From: Pegoplata infirma
Taxonomy: Eukaryota; Arthropoda; Insecta; Diptera; Anthomyiidae
Length of the DNA: 64,000 nucleotides
Direction: 5' to 3'
Assembly: GCA_963921195.1 (NCBI GenBank)
Contig: OY992537.1
Location: forward strand, 207,386,736 to 207,450,735
Below the pieces are notes generated by a model. It did not search any database. It saw only the letters and a program-made list of their open reading frames with translations, and was not told the DNA's origin. The position numbers and the translations under genes were made by a program. Every line of letters starts with the position of its first letter. The first letter of the stretch is position 1. Below are positions 44,401 through 54,790 of the stretch, piece after piece.

Positions 44401-44700
44401 AGTCTCAATCAATATTCCTTACGAGTATTTATAAAACGAAGTAAGCAAACTGATGTTGTAAATGGCTATTTAATGACCAGTGCTATACCTTTATCATTAA
44501 ATAACCCAACAACAGTTTGGCACTCCGCCGTTAAACACCGTAGAAAAGGGAAACGGAATGGACAGTTACAATAACAATTATTAAGGAGGCATAAAAGCCC
44601 CTTGTTTGGTCATTGTAAAAAAAGAAGCCGTTAATCGAGGGTCAGGTGTAGTTTGGAGTATTGATGCGTGATGCTTGATTGTGGAATATTGGCTGGCAAC
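41412..44700 (-). mobile_element. Non-LTR retrotransposon with intact ORF2 and poly-A
   Basis: A 20-base T run at 41412-41431 is the poly-A tail of a minus-strand element, followed by about 70 bases of 3' untranslated sequence and the ORF. The 5' end lies somewhere near 44.6-44.8 kb. I could not find a matching target duplication, so this limit is approximate. No ORF1 is seen, so the copy may be 5' truncated ahead of ORF2. It sits inside the pogo-like element. Confidence 0.75.
41483..44386 (-). CDS. Non-LTR ORF2: endonuclease and reverse transcriptase
   Basis: A 967-residue frame without interruption. It is expected to nick the target and reverse-transcribe the element RNA. An APE-type endonuclease spans about 1-230 with FCNIRGLR (9-16), ALCETQ (35-40), GDFNIH (147-152) and SDHS (222-225). 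Reverse transcriptase motifs are KSPGPDG (460), NYRPIA (519), LDISKAFDRV (590), SGVPQGSVLSP (646) and catalytic FADD (677-680). The length and domain order fit ORF2 of the CR1/L2/Jockey assemblage, and the start at 44386 directly precedes the endonuclease. No Cys/His knuckle or RNase H domain was recognised. By eye the frame is clearly richer in G+C than its surroundings. All key residues are present, so it could encode an active enzyme. Confidence 0.9.
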   Translation of the reverse strand: MTGRFRIDFCNIRGLRANHFSAYAHIRFHRPDVFALCETQVCEDADPQDFHIPGYHLLSLFSLHRGLAMYIRDDVVYQYQQQLNCNDKEFSSLWVKFQIRSHILHFGFLYRSPNTEWAKSLDGFDALSDSISRILESCPNSEIVVAGDFNIHNSSWIRHSSHTTPEGQYAELFAAHNDLAQLVNEPTHIACVEGQSENTLDLFLTSHPEKYEVKILAPLGNSDHSTISASFSYSTLRSVSNMAPKRSIFLYEKARWAELNDFFRHFNWKLCFLDGDVDAAAEMVVNIIMLGMKFFIPTKHISAKSKHKCWFNQTCKNAVRSREEAFSNWRSNKNVVTDLHRKKARSECAKVLRREKVLYERRLRAKVLSAPRGSKTFWSFVKRVKDNASSSIPTLLKDDQLFTDPVDKANLFAELFARNSFLPESDQPLPVLERVSYTMPSIFFRARAVKRVLANLNVNKSPGPDGISALVLKQCSSTLARPLANLFSSSYRAGVFPSCWKVANVQPIPKKGAANNPENYRPIAICSALSKVMESMVNYHLVKYLETNSLLNDRQYGFRSGRSTGDLLAFLSERWSRSLHHFGESKVVALDISKAFDRVWHGALVSKLVAFGVGNDFSRFITSFLRDRTIRVVLDGVSSNEFQLNSGVPQGSVLSPTLFLIFINDLLDQTFNPIYSFADDSNICHSFSFGHRPSSLEIEGMRQNMNDTLNHDLSTISEWGRVNKVDFNARKTQCCMLTHRRAVELTLSSVAMDGIGIEESDTLDVLGMRIQCDVRWNKHVFQVSKEAFKCLGFLKRCKTYFTPSDLLTIYTSYIRPKMEYNSHIWAGASVSILKPLDRVQGRAVKLINDSSVSNSIDSLEHRRNVGCVALFYRYYHGRCSSEISELIPRDRVFIRNTRLSSRAHPFVVDCPVFRTTHYRENSFFSRTIRMWNKLPAEVFPVTYNLEKFKSNIHKHYSLFPPSHTLFS

Positions 44701-45185
44701 ACTGGTATGTATGTATATTGTAATATGTTTAAATGTTAATTTCTATTTCGTTTTGTGCTTGATATTTGTTTATAAGTTGGATTTTATTTTTTTTTGGAAT
44801 TTTTTTGTTTTTGGTTTTAAATTGAATGTTGTGTGTTAAAATATTTGATTTGTTTTTGTTTTAAATTTATTGCACTGATTTTATTTTTATGTTTTATTTT
44901 ATATTTAGTTTAATGTTATTTTATTTAGTAAAATGTTAGACAGAACGACACTAATAAAAATTATTTAAATAATTTAAATTTTAGACAGGACGAAACTTTA
45001 AAAAATAGACGAGACAAATTATAAACGTGTTAACCGCACGACAGACTAAACTTGATAAATTGCAACTTTTTTTTTGGAAATAAAACTAGTTTGATATAAA
45101 ATATACCCTGCTTATAGCGAACTTCGCTTATAACGAACTTATTTTACTGGCCCATCGGAGTTCATTATAACCGGGTTTGACTGTA

Positions 45186-45559
45186 TTACAAATTTTGGGT
45201 TTTCCAATTTAAAGCCATTTTAGATCTCTTCTTTTGTTTTATAAACCTCTAAAATATACGCAGAAAGTTCGTAAAATCTATTCTTTGTAGAAATATTGGA
45301 CCTTGTCACAATTGTAGTATTTGCATTGACGTATTTCCTCCATAAAAAATTTTTTACAACTAGGAAAATACGTATAATTTATACGATTTTGAAATTTCGT
45401 AACAAATGTGTAACAATTTTTTGGAACATTTTTCTAATTTTGACTATGCCAACCATAAGAAGCATAATATTTTATGCTGGTGAAAAAGCAGTTTTGGTAA
45501 AAAATAGATTTTTTTTTCACGAAAACAAAATTATGTTAAAAACAAACCCAAAATTTTTG
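45186..45559. other. Non-coding sequence after the pogo-like element
   Basis: A+T-rich, with no gene seen. It may be the continuation of the interrupted 41003 element, whose right end was not found. Confidence 0.3.
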
Positions 45560-46210
45560 GTGAAAAAAAAATTTGATGAAATGAAAAATTTTTTGATGTA
45601 GAAAAAAATTGATGAAAAAAAAATATGAAAAATTTTTTTTTTGGTGAGAAAAAAATTGATAATAATAAATTAGATGAAAAAAAAAAATTATGAAAAAAAA
45701 ATATGATAAAAAAAAAAAAAAATTTTGATAAAAAAAAGAATTTGATGAAAAAAAAATTATGAAAAAAAAAATATGAAAAAAAAAATTTGATAAAAAAAAA
45801 ACTATGATGAAAAATAAGTTTGATGAAAAAATAAAGAAAATATAAAAAAAAATTAATGAAAAAAAAATTGATGAAACAAAAAATTTGATGGAAAAAAAAA
45901 TTATGAAAAAAAAAAAAATGATGAAAAAAAAAAGTTATGAAAAAAAAAATTATGGAAAAAAAATTTGGTGACAAAAACAAAAGATTGATGAAAAAAAATT
46001 TATGAAAAAAAAAAATTCAATGAAAAAAAGTTTGATGAAAAAAAAAATTGATGAAAAAAAAATTTGATGAAAAAAAAAAAATTTGATGGAAAAAAAAAAA
46101 TTGATGAAAAAAAAAAAATTAGGAAAAAAACAAATGATGAAAAAAAAAAAATATTTTTGTTGAAAAATAATTATGTTACTTTTTACTCACCAGCTGGTGA
46201 AAAACCGGTT
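45560..46210. repeat. GATGAAAAAAAA array with CACCAGCTGGTG core
   Basis: Tandem ATTGATGAAAAAAAA-like units, with the end motif TTATGTTACTTTTTACTCACC then AGCTGGTGAAAAAC. This is a second copy of the arrangement at 35755-36260. Long poly-Phe or poly-Lys frames are not genes. Confidence 0.6.
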
Positions 46211-46365
46211 TATTCACAAATCATGTGTTGCTCCACATCCCAGTAAAAACTTCTATTACCAAGTAATGGGGTTTTCGCCTTAAAATAGATGGTGGTAGCT
46301 AGTTACTAGGTTGGTGAAACACTCATTATTTTAACATGGCGATGTCATTGGAGTAATGACCGCAT

Positions 46366-46541
46366 ACCCACTCGCTTACGAGAATGCTACTGAAAAACTA
46401 CATACATTAGTACCACAAATAATGAGCTACAAGTAGCCCAAAAATAACTCGTTACCCACTCCTTACAAAAATGCTACCAAATAACAGCATACATTAGTCC
46501 TAAAAATATGGAGCTACCAGCAGCCCAAAATTAACTCGTTG
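46366..46541. repeat. Two tandem units of about 88 bp
   Basis: The units start ACCCACTCGCTTACGAGAATG (46366) and ACCCACTCCTTACAAAAATG (46454). Both run through CATACATTAGT, GAGCTAC and GCCCAAAA to AACTCGTT. No coding role is seen. Confidence 0.55.
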
Positions 46542-46662
46542 AAAATTTAAATTTCTCTTAATGGAGTTTTATTAGAAAAAGTAGAGAAATGTTAATCTTT
46601 TTTAAGCTAAATGTGCAAGATCTTTCTAAATTTTCTTTAGCATTTTTTAATTTTAATAAAAA

Positions 46663-47192
46663 CAAGTGAGAGTGGTAAATTCGGCTGTGCCGAATCTTTT
46701 ATACCCTCCAAAATGTAAAAAAAAATAAAAAAATTGTCAGGGGCGCTTGTTTTTTTTGGGGGGGGGGGGGGGGGGGTTGATAAGGGTCAGTGGGGGACGT
46801 TGAGAGCACTTTCCCATACCCATAAATATAACAAATGTTTCATTTATTTAACAAAAATAAAAAAACATGTAAAAAAGTGTATTTTTTCAGATGTTGGTTT
46901 AGTTCTTCAAGGGGGAACTTTTTCCCCCTGAGCCGATTTTGCCCATTTACGAACTTAACCTGCCTAGGACCATAAGACATATTCATGCCAAATTGCAGGA
47001 GGCTAGCTCTTTTATTTTGGACTGTATCGCGCCATCTACAGACAGCCGGACGGACGGACATTTACAGAATGTCTTAGAATCGATCATGGATCAATAATAT
47101 ATATACTTTATGGGGTCCCCGACAGATATTTCGATGCGTTACAAACGGAATGACAAAGTGAGTATACCCCCATACTGTGGTTGGAGGGTATA
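46663..47192 (-). mobile_element. DINE-1-like element, complete
   Basis: On the minus strand: TATACCCTCCAACCACAGTATGG, ACTTTGTCATTCCG, AACGCATCGAAATAT, GGGGACCCCATAAAGTAT, TGATCGATTCTAAGACAT, a short GTCCGTCCGG core, GTCCAAAATAAAAGAGCTAG, then a C-run of about 18, and GGAGGGTATAAAAGATTCGGC with CTCACTTGTTTT. It is the best full-length copy of the same subtype as 5751-8327. Confidence 0.8.
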
Positions 47193-47789
47193 AAGATTTA
47201 TTTGGACAACTCATCAAATATTTTAAATCGTATTTACCAGTAACTGGTTCTGTCTGAGGCTATCTTTAACTCATTATTTGTTAACAAGAAGTAACAATTT
47301 TCTTTTTTTGCAATTTTTTTTGCATTTCCCGAAAAAACTTGGGATAAATTTGAAAATTATGAGATAATAAAAAAATATTTCATGCAAAATTTTACATATT
47401 TTATCTTATGATATAAAATTATATATAATCATATTAAATTAGATAAACCCAATATTCGGATCAAATACGATCATATTTAATATAACAAATTTTGAGCTAT
47501 TTTGATCCACCAATTTCATCATCTTATTTTATTCAAATACGTTTTGGGCCATATTAAAATATATATGGCTTAATTTCAAATTATATATGGACCTGTATAT
47601 TTATTTTTAGTCGGGTAGTCAAACTGAGGTGGCGTCCTGCAACTTTTTTAAAATTAGACGCCAGCCTAAAAACATTATTATGTTAAAAAAAAACAATTTT
47701 TGAATTAAAAAATACGACGAACAAAATTTTTGGTGAAACAAAAAAATTTAACGATTTTTTTTTTTTTTTTTAAATATTAGTTTGTACTT

Positions 47790-48159
47790 GTAAAAATTCT
47801 ATTCTGTGTCCAATTCTGCTCCCATATGAAAACCAGCAGCCAATTTGAAGCATTTTGTATTTTTAGGTTATGTAGAATATACAAAAACTTTCGAAGTGTT
47901 CTTACATTTTAGTTCATGACTTTTGAACTGATTTCGCTCAAATGCAATACCAAACTACTTAGGGCAGCAACAAGTAAATTTGCTAAGTCTCAGTCATATA
48001 TGTATGTTTTATATTTTGGCCGTGATCACCATTTCCACAGACGGACATCGCTAGAATGTCTTAGAATCTATCACTGATCAATAATATATACATTATGGGG
48101 TCCCAGACCGATATTTCGATGAGTTACAAACGGAATGACAAAATTATATACACCTTCTA
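47790..48159 (-). mobile_element. DINE-1-like element, cut by a MITE
   Basis: It contains, on the minus strand, AACGGAATGACAAAATT (complement), CATAATGTATATATTATTGATC and the GTCCGTCTGTGG core (48040s), then a central block with ACTTAGCAAATTTACTTG. Its 5' hairpin is cut away by the MITE at 48160. The twin at 52555-52978 keeps it. Confidence 0.65.
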
Positions 48160-49039
48160 CAATCAAAAAAATACGTTAGTAGATTTACTAATTTTTTTTT
48201 TGCTAATGCTAGTTAGCTAACTTTTAGCAAATTTTTAGTTGAGATTAGCATGTTAGCAAAAAATTCTTGTAAAATTCATTTAGCACATTAGCAATTTTAA
48301 ACAAACTTTGAACTAATTTCTTTTGCTAAATTTGAAATTGAGTTGACAACATTTTTTGCTAACATTAGCAAAAATAAATGGTAAATTTTTTTTTATTTTC
48401 AGAAAACTTAAAATGGCGCTATCTCGGAAACTAAGCCAGATAGAGCAAAATGGAGGGCATTTTTAGTTCTTAGACTCTCCATACTTTCGCGGGTCCTCTT
48501 CACATGTATGGACCCTAATGGGACCTAACTTTGGATCCAAAAAAGTTAGCATTCCCGAAAATTTTAAAATGCTCATATCTCGGTAAATATTGCCGACACA
48601 ACAAAAAGTCCAAAAGAATTTTTGTACCTCTCAACACGTAGAACAAGACCGCAAAATAACCAAAAGCTCTCCGAGTAATATTTTTGAAGTTATTGAGTTT
48701 TTTAATTCTCAAGACCCCAGTGATCCCCTATAATCACGTATCTCAAAAACTAAGCAAGGTAGAGCGAAACGGATACAAATTTTGGATCAAAAACTATGAC
48801 GATTTTTAAGGAACCCAACTAGGTCTAGGCCCATCGGGGTCTGGACCTATTGGGTCCGAACCCAATGGGGTCCTCAAATGTGTATAAACTAAGTTGAAAT
48901 AAAAATTATTTCAGTTAACTAATTTTTAGCAAAAGGTTTTTGCTAACTTTACCAAAAAAATTGTGGGTTCAAAATCAGCAAATTTTCTTGTAGGTTTACA
49001 AGCTTTTTTTTGCTAACTTTACAGTTTTTTTTTTGAGTG
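48160..49039 (-). mobile_element. TTAGCAAAA-family MITE, inverted copy
   Basis: CAATCAAAAAAATACGTTAG follows TA, and TTTTTTTTTGAGTG ends it; the right flank is TG. The full interior is present, in opposite orientation to 51291-52182. Compared with the right duplication unit, about 380 bp of flanking sequence (the DINE 5' end and the left arm of the foldback) are lost at this place. Confidence 0.7.
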
Positions 49040-49240
49040 TGAGATATTTTAACCTGGAGTTTGAAAAATGCGGGTTTTCGGCTAGTTTTTTCTATCAATG
49101 CGAATTCAACTGATTTTTTGCTACATTTCGCCTTTATTTTACTGCAAAATTATAAAAGTCTTAAGTTCCACATTTAAAAGAAAAAATGCGTTTTGAATTG
49201 CTCAGATATCCTTTTTATTTCCTGAGATATCGCACCACTC

Positions 49241-50941
49241 CACGGTGGTCCATTCCGGCCAAAAATCAATAACTTCCTTATTTCTGCATGTAAATAGCTG
49301 AAATTTAAAATTCAAATTGAGAATAACATATCTGATACCTTGCCCAAATTTTGGACCTACAAATACAGGGGTTGGCCAAATAACCATGGACGTCCCAAAT
49401 GTATCAAACATGTCTGCTATATGCAGACAGTTATATCCAGCAAAAATTTTATATCCGAATTAAGAACAATATATCTGATCTCTTTTCAAAACGTTGGACA
49501 TACAAATATATTGGTTGGCCAACTTAGCATGGACGTGTCAAATATATCAAACTAATTAAGGTTTGGGTTGGAACTAAAAGAAACAGCTTTAGTGTTAGCA
49601 ATTAAAAAAAAATAGATACGCAATACTTTTTAATTCTGTTTTTTTATTTCAAATAATATTATTAACAATCGTAATATTTTTAAAAGTTTAAAAGACAAAT
49701 AATTGCCAGGGTTTCCAGGTAATTGTGGATTGTGGTATTTTTAAAAAACAAAATGGCCGCAGTTGTATAGCAAAAACTACTGAACCGATTTTGATGACAT
49801 TTTTTTTTTTTTTTTGATTTGTAGGTTATTTAATTTTCTGATACTTATCGTGACAATTTTTTAAAATTTGACCTAATTAATATTTGAATGAAAGAAGAAA
49901 TTGAAATTTTTCTATTTTTTAAGCTTATGTTAGCATATCTTCAACAAAAATCAATTTTTTCCAAAAATTGGCCACGTTTAGTGCTTGAAAATTTAATTAT
50001 CTACAAATCAAAAAAAAAATCATCAAAATCGGTTTAGTAGTTTTTGGTGTAAAAATGCAGCCAAATTTTCCCTTTAAAAAAACAACATGCGATTAACTGG
50101 CAACCCTGAAAATTCTAGTTGACCAAATTTTGTGTTATGAAATTTTTAAAAATACTAAAATGTTCTTTCTTTCAAATGAAAAAACAGAATTTAATAATAT
50201 TACGTATTTATTTTTTTAGCTGTTTAAAAATTGCTAACATTAAGGCAGTTTTTTAGTTCCAACCCCCCTTAAACCAAATTTTTTGTTATTTCGTCTTTTT
50301 TTTAGTTTTTTTAACTCAAATCTTTGGGTTTTAAGTTAGAATCTCTTCACATTCCCTATTTTGGTGGAGTTTGTAGGTTTAAAAAAGTCCACCATTTGTA
50401 AAAAATGAGTCCACTGAAAATACTCTGGTTTAAAGAATCGGTAAAAGTAGGGACTGAAATTTAAAATACATGCTTTTAATAGTTAAAAGTACAAGCTGCT
50501 TTTTATAGCTAACCTCTAATAGCCTCTAATTGATTTTTATGGTCTTTCAAAATTTATTTTTTTTAGAGATTTTTTTTAATTTTTATCTAATTTTCATACA
50601 CATCACTTTAAGATAAAAACGCACACAAATTCTGCAAAAACCACATGGAATGATTATTTACTATGGGAATTTAAAATCCATGAGCGAACTTACAAAAATA
50701 ATGTGAAGAAAAATGCATGGCCAACTTTTATTGAACACTAAAATATACATTTTAAAAAAAGTTTAAGTGAGAAGAAAAAAATGCTCCACTTTGCACCGCT
50801 ATGGACAATAATATAGTGTTACAAGGCCCAAAAAAAGATTTAAGTTGTATGTTTTGAAGTATTAGCTATAATATAGCATCAAAATTTCGTCAAGATTTAA
50901 TAAAAAAATAAAATGATTTTTGGCCGGAATTGACCACCGTG
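49241..50941. mobile_element. 1.7-kb element with CACGGTGG ends (Transib-like)
   Basis: CACGGTGGTCCATTCCGGCC and its complement GGCCGGAATTGACCACCGTG close it. The pentamer CACTC stands on both sides (49236-49240, 50942-50946). A 5-bp duplication plus CAC-R-TG ends is what Transib-group transposons make. The interior has no transposase but holds a tandem doublet (49319 and 49460, with TTGGCCAA and CATGGACGT) and a further foldback at 49557-50272. Confidence 0.65.
49557..50272. mobile_element. Foldback with GGGTTGGAACTAAAA ends
   Basis: AAGGTTTGGGTTGGAACTAAA pairs with TTTAGTTCCAACCCCCCTT. The next blocks, TGTTAGCAATT, AAACTACTGAACCGATTTTG and CAAATCAAAAAAAAA, also pair. The arms are about 350 bp. 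No frame or sure duplication was found. Confidence 0.6.
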
Positions 50942-51290
50942 CACTCTCAGCCGAACAGTCACGAAACGAGGATAAACTTCAGGCTCATATATCTCAGAGA
51001 TGAAACAAGATAATACAAAGGTTAAACTTTTATTTTAAAGGTAATTTGTAGGACTTTCAGGCGACATATCAAGATGTATAAGTAAAGATGAATTCACGCA
51101 GTTATAACGTCCCGAATATGACGAAAACGTTATTTTTTTCAATTTCAAGCTAAGATATCTTGAAAACCTGATGTGATAAGCAAATACTGAGAACTCTTGT
51201 CTATGGGTTAAAAATTTGATGGCCTGTGTAATGATAAATTTTTATTATTTATTCGTAAACATCATAATTAATGAATCTTTTTTCTTTCTA

Positions 51291-52182
51291 CACTCAAAAA
51301 AAAAAAAAAACTGTAATGTTAGCAAAAAAAGCTTGTAAACCTACAAGAAAATTTGCTGATTTTGAACCTACAATTTTTTTGCTAAAGTTAGCAAAAATGT
51401 TTTGCCAATAATTAGTTAACTAATTTTTTTTTTTTTTTTGACTTAGCTCATACACATTTGAGGAACCCATTGGGCCCTGACCCGATAGGTCCAGACCCCG
51501 ATGGGCCTAGACCTAGTTGGGTTCCTTAAAAATCGTCATAGTTTTTGATCCAAAATTTGTGTCCGTTTCGCTCTACCTTGCTTAGTTTTTGAGATACGTG
51601 ATTATAGGGGACCACTGGGGTCTTGAGGAATAAAAAACTCGATAACTTCAAAAATATTACTCAGAGAGCTTTTGACTATTTTGTCTTGTTCTACGTATTG
51701 AGAGCTACAAAAATTGTTTTGGACTTTTTGTTGTGTCGGCAATATTTGCCGAGATACTATGAGCATTTTAAAATTTTCGGGAATGCTAACTTTTTTGGAT
51801 CCAAAGTTAGGGCACATTAGGGTCCACACATGTGAAGAGGGCCGGCGATACCATGGAGAGCTCGAGAACCAAAAATGGCCTCCATTTTGCTCTATCTGGC
51901 TTAGTTTCCGAGATAGCGCCATTTTAAGTTTTCTGAAAATAAAAAAAAATTTACCATTTATTTTGCTAATATTAGCAAAAAAGCTTGTAAAAATTTGGTC
52001 AACTCAATTTTAAATCTAGCAAAAAAAAAATAGTTCAAATTTTGTTTAAAATTGCTAATGCGCGGAATGAAGTTTACAAGATATTTTTGCTATCATGCTA
52101 ATCTCAACTAAAAATTTGTTAAAAGTTAGCTAATCAGCACTAGCAAAAAAATAGTAAATCTACAAATGTATTATTTTGAGTG
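51291..52182 (+). mobile_element. TTAGCAAAA-family MITE at a duplication junction
   Basis: TA-CACTCAAAAAAAAAAAAAACTG to ATTTTGAGTG-TA, full length, collinear with 30785-31660. It lies exactly between the last base shared by the left duplication unit (TTTCTTTCTA) and the first base of the right unit (TATGATATAAAA). Confidence 0.75.
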
Positions 52183-53990
52183 TATGATATAAAATTATAT
52201 ACAATCATATCAAGTAAGATAAACCCAATATTCGGATCAAAAACGATCATATTTAATCTAATATAACAAATTTGAGCTATTTTGATCCACCAATTTCATC
52301 ATCTTATTTTATTCAAATACGTGTTGGGCCATATTAAATTATAAATGGCTCAATTTTAAAATATATATGGACCTGTATATTTATTTTTAGTCGGGTAGTC
52401 AAACTGAGGTGGCGTCCTGCAACTTTTTTAAAATAAGACACCAGCCTAAAAATATTATTATGTTAAAAAAAAAAATTTAAAAAAAAAAAAAATTACGCCG
52501 AACAAAATTTTTGGTGAAAAAAAAAAAAATTCCACGATTTTTTTTTTTTTTTGTAAAAATATTAGTTTGTACTTGTAAAAATTCTATTCTGTGTCCAATT
52601 CTGCTCCCATATGAAAACCAGCAGCCAATTTGAAGCATTTTGTATTTTTAGGTTATGTAGAATATACAAAAACTTTCGAGGTGTTCTTACATTTTAGTTC
52701 ATGACTTTTGAACTGATTTCGCTCAAATGCAATACCAAACTACTTAGGGCAGGCAGCAACAAGTAAATTTGCTAAGTCTCAGTCATATACATATGTATGT
52801 TTTATATTTTGGCCGTGATCACCATTTTCACAGACGGACATCGCTAGAATGTCTTAGAATAGATCACTGATCAATAATATATACTTTATGGGGTCCCAGA
52901 CCTATATTTCGATGAGTTACAAATGGAATGACAAAATTATATACACCTTCTATCACTAATTGTAAGTGGAGGGTATCAAAATGTAAGTTTGATGGGACTT
53001 TTTCAAATTTGTAGACAAGGAAAAAACGTTAATGAAATAATGAAACTAGGAAATAAAATAGTATTAATAACACAGGCCGACAAAATTTTAAAAAAGTCAA
53101 AATCCCAGGACTAAACTATACTTTCTTAAGGGGTAGAGTTGTGCTGAATCCAAATCTGTACTCAGAATATCTCCTTCACATCATGTTTTCGAGATATCAT
53201 AGCTTAAAGTTAGAAAAAACCCTGTTTTTCGCCATATTTGAGACGTTATAACTTCGCGAATTTACCTTTATTTAAAAAAACTTGATATATCGCCTGAAAG
53301 TCCTACTAATAACCTTTAAATATATCTTGTTTCTTCTCTGTATATCTGTAATATCTTGTTTCTTTTCTGAAATATCTTAACATGGAGTTTGAAAAATTCG
53401 GGTTTTCGGCTAGTTTTTGCTATCGATGGGAATTCAACAGATTTTTTGCTACATTTCGCCTTTATTTTACGGCAAAATTATAAAAGCCTTATGTTCCCAG
53501 TTTAAAAGAAAAAATGGTTTTAGAATTGCTCAGATATTCTTTTTATTTCCTGAGATATCGTCCGTTGAATTTTATATGGTGTGTTTGATAAATGCACTTT
53601 CTACTGAACAGTCACGAAACGAGGATAAACTTCAGGTTAAGATGTTTCAGAGATGAAACAAGATAACACAAAAATTAAACTTTCATTTTAAAGTTTATTT
53701 GTAGGACTTTCAGACGACATATCAAGATGTATAAGTAAAGATGAATTCACGCAGTTACAACGTCTCGAATATGACGAAAACGTTATTTTTTTCAATTTCA
53801 TGCTAAAATATCTTGAAAACCTGATGTGATAAGCAAAATCTGAGATCAGATTCGGATTCAGCACAACTCAAACCTTCAGAATAGTATACTCTAGTCTATT
53901 GGTTAAAAATTTGTTGGCCTGTGTAATGATAAATTTTTATTATTTATGCGTAAACATCATAATTAATGAATCTTTTTTCTTTCTACCCAA
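52183..53990 (+). repeat. Right unit of the direct duplication
   Basis: It has the same three blocks as 47402-51290. It retains the DINE-like 5' end (TATCACTAATTGTAAGTGGAGGGTATC near 52950-52975) and both arms of the CACAGGCC foldback, so it is closer to the ancestral arrangement. Confidence 0.7.
53071..53923. mobile_element. Foldback with CACAGGCC ends, TAA duplication
   Basis: CACAGGCCGACAAAATTTT pairs with AAAATTTGTTGGCCTGTG. TAA lies outside both ends (53068-53070, 53924-53926). The arms of about 300 bp share GAGACGTTATAACTTCGCG and TCGCCTGAAAGTCCTAC with their complements. The truncated twin ends at 51228, also before TAA. Confidence 0.7.
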
Positions 53991-54790
53991 AACTTATTTT
54001 TTGATCAATACATTACAGGGCATTACCAGGAGGTCTTCCCAGAGTGTGAGCTTAACATGAAAAAAATTGTTTTATAATTTGCAAACTATTGAAATTTAAT
54101 CAGATCTTTTAGGGTTTAATTTGGAATACAATGGAAAAAAAAACATATAAAAACACTATGAAATTTCAGAGAAAAGTGAGTGTGTTTGTGTTAAACTTAC
54201 TTTGAAAAATATATTGAATATAATGCCAACGTATCCTTGTAATACCCTGTTATATGAGATCTCTACGTAGAATTATGTGAATATGAATATGTGAATTATA
54301 AATGATGATGTTACTGTGTACGAGGATATGGATGTGTTATTAAAGGAGAACAATGATGACATTGAGAATGATAATGGTGGCGATTGTGTTAAAGATAAAG
54401 CTTGGGTAGAATAATTTCATTGTACTGCTGGTGTTACGGTCATGTAGCTGGTGGATTGCTGTTGTAGTAATATTTTGATGCACGTGTTATGCGTATGGTT
54501 TTTCAAAAAAAAAAATTAACCTGCAGATGCTACTATTGATCATTGGACTCAAAACGAGTAAGACTAAATGTACGAAATTTTCAAACAATTACCGAATTTG
54601 ATTTTATGACGTTCTGGGGTTGTGAGTTTCTCTGTTTGTGGAAATCACTTTTTAGTCCAAACCAAAAGAACTAGATCGTTTTTTTTGCACCTAAAATTTT
54701 TTTTCAATTTTTTTTAACAACATTATTTTTCTAAATTAAAATCGGCTCTGCAATTTTTTAGTGACTGCAAAACAGGCGGAAAAAATCATC
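53991..54790. other. Non-coding sequence, partly unique
   Basis: No gene is seen. 54200-54500 reads like ordinary unique intergenic DNA with the occasional GATGATG and GTGTG run. Confidence 0.35.

Larger units (their letters stand above)
41126..45183. mobile_element. pogo/Tigger-like TA-flanked element
   Basis: CAGTCAAACTCGGTTATAACG and its imperfect complement (CATTATAACCGGGTTTGACTG) end the element. TA lies on both sides (41124-41125, 45184-45185). Both ends repeat TTATAACGAAC several times, as in the subterminal sequence of pogo-group Tc1/mariner elements. Its own transposase is absent. A non-LTR retrotransposon fills most of it. Confidence 0.75.
47402..51290 (+). repeat. Left unit of a direct duplication
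   Basis: Three blocks, in the same order and orientation, recur at 52183-53990. They are ATGATATAAAATTATATA.. to CCAGCCTAAAA (47400-47690), a minus-strand DINE-like block (47790-48159), and the body of a CACAGGCC-ended foldback (49042-51228). This unit carries an extra MITE (48160-49039) and a 1.7-kb element (49241-50941). Confidence 0.7.

Noticed and set aside
45531..45980. 149-codon minus-strand frame rich in Phe
   Set aside because: It is the complement of a GATGAAAAAAAA array. The composition is simply TTT/TTC repeats.
51602..52013. Open frames of about 100 codons in the TTAGCAAAA-family MITE
   Set aside because: Overlapping frames on both strands with no domain. In the other full copies (30785, 48160) the frames are cut to shorter pieces, so there is no protein conservation.
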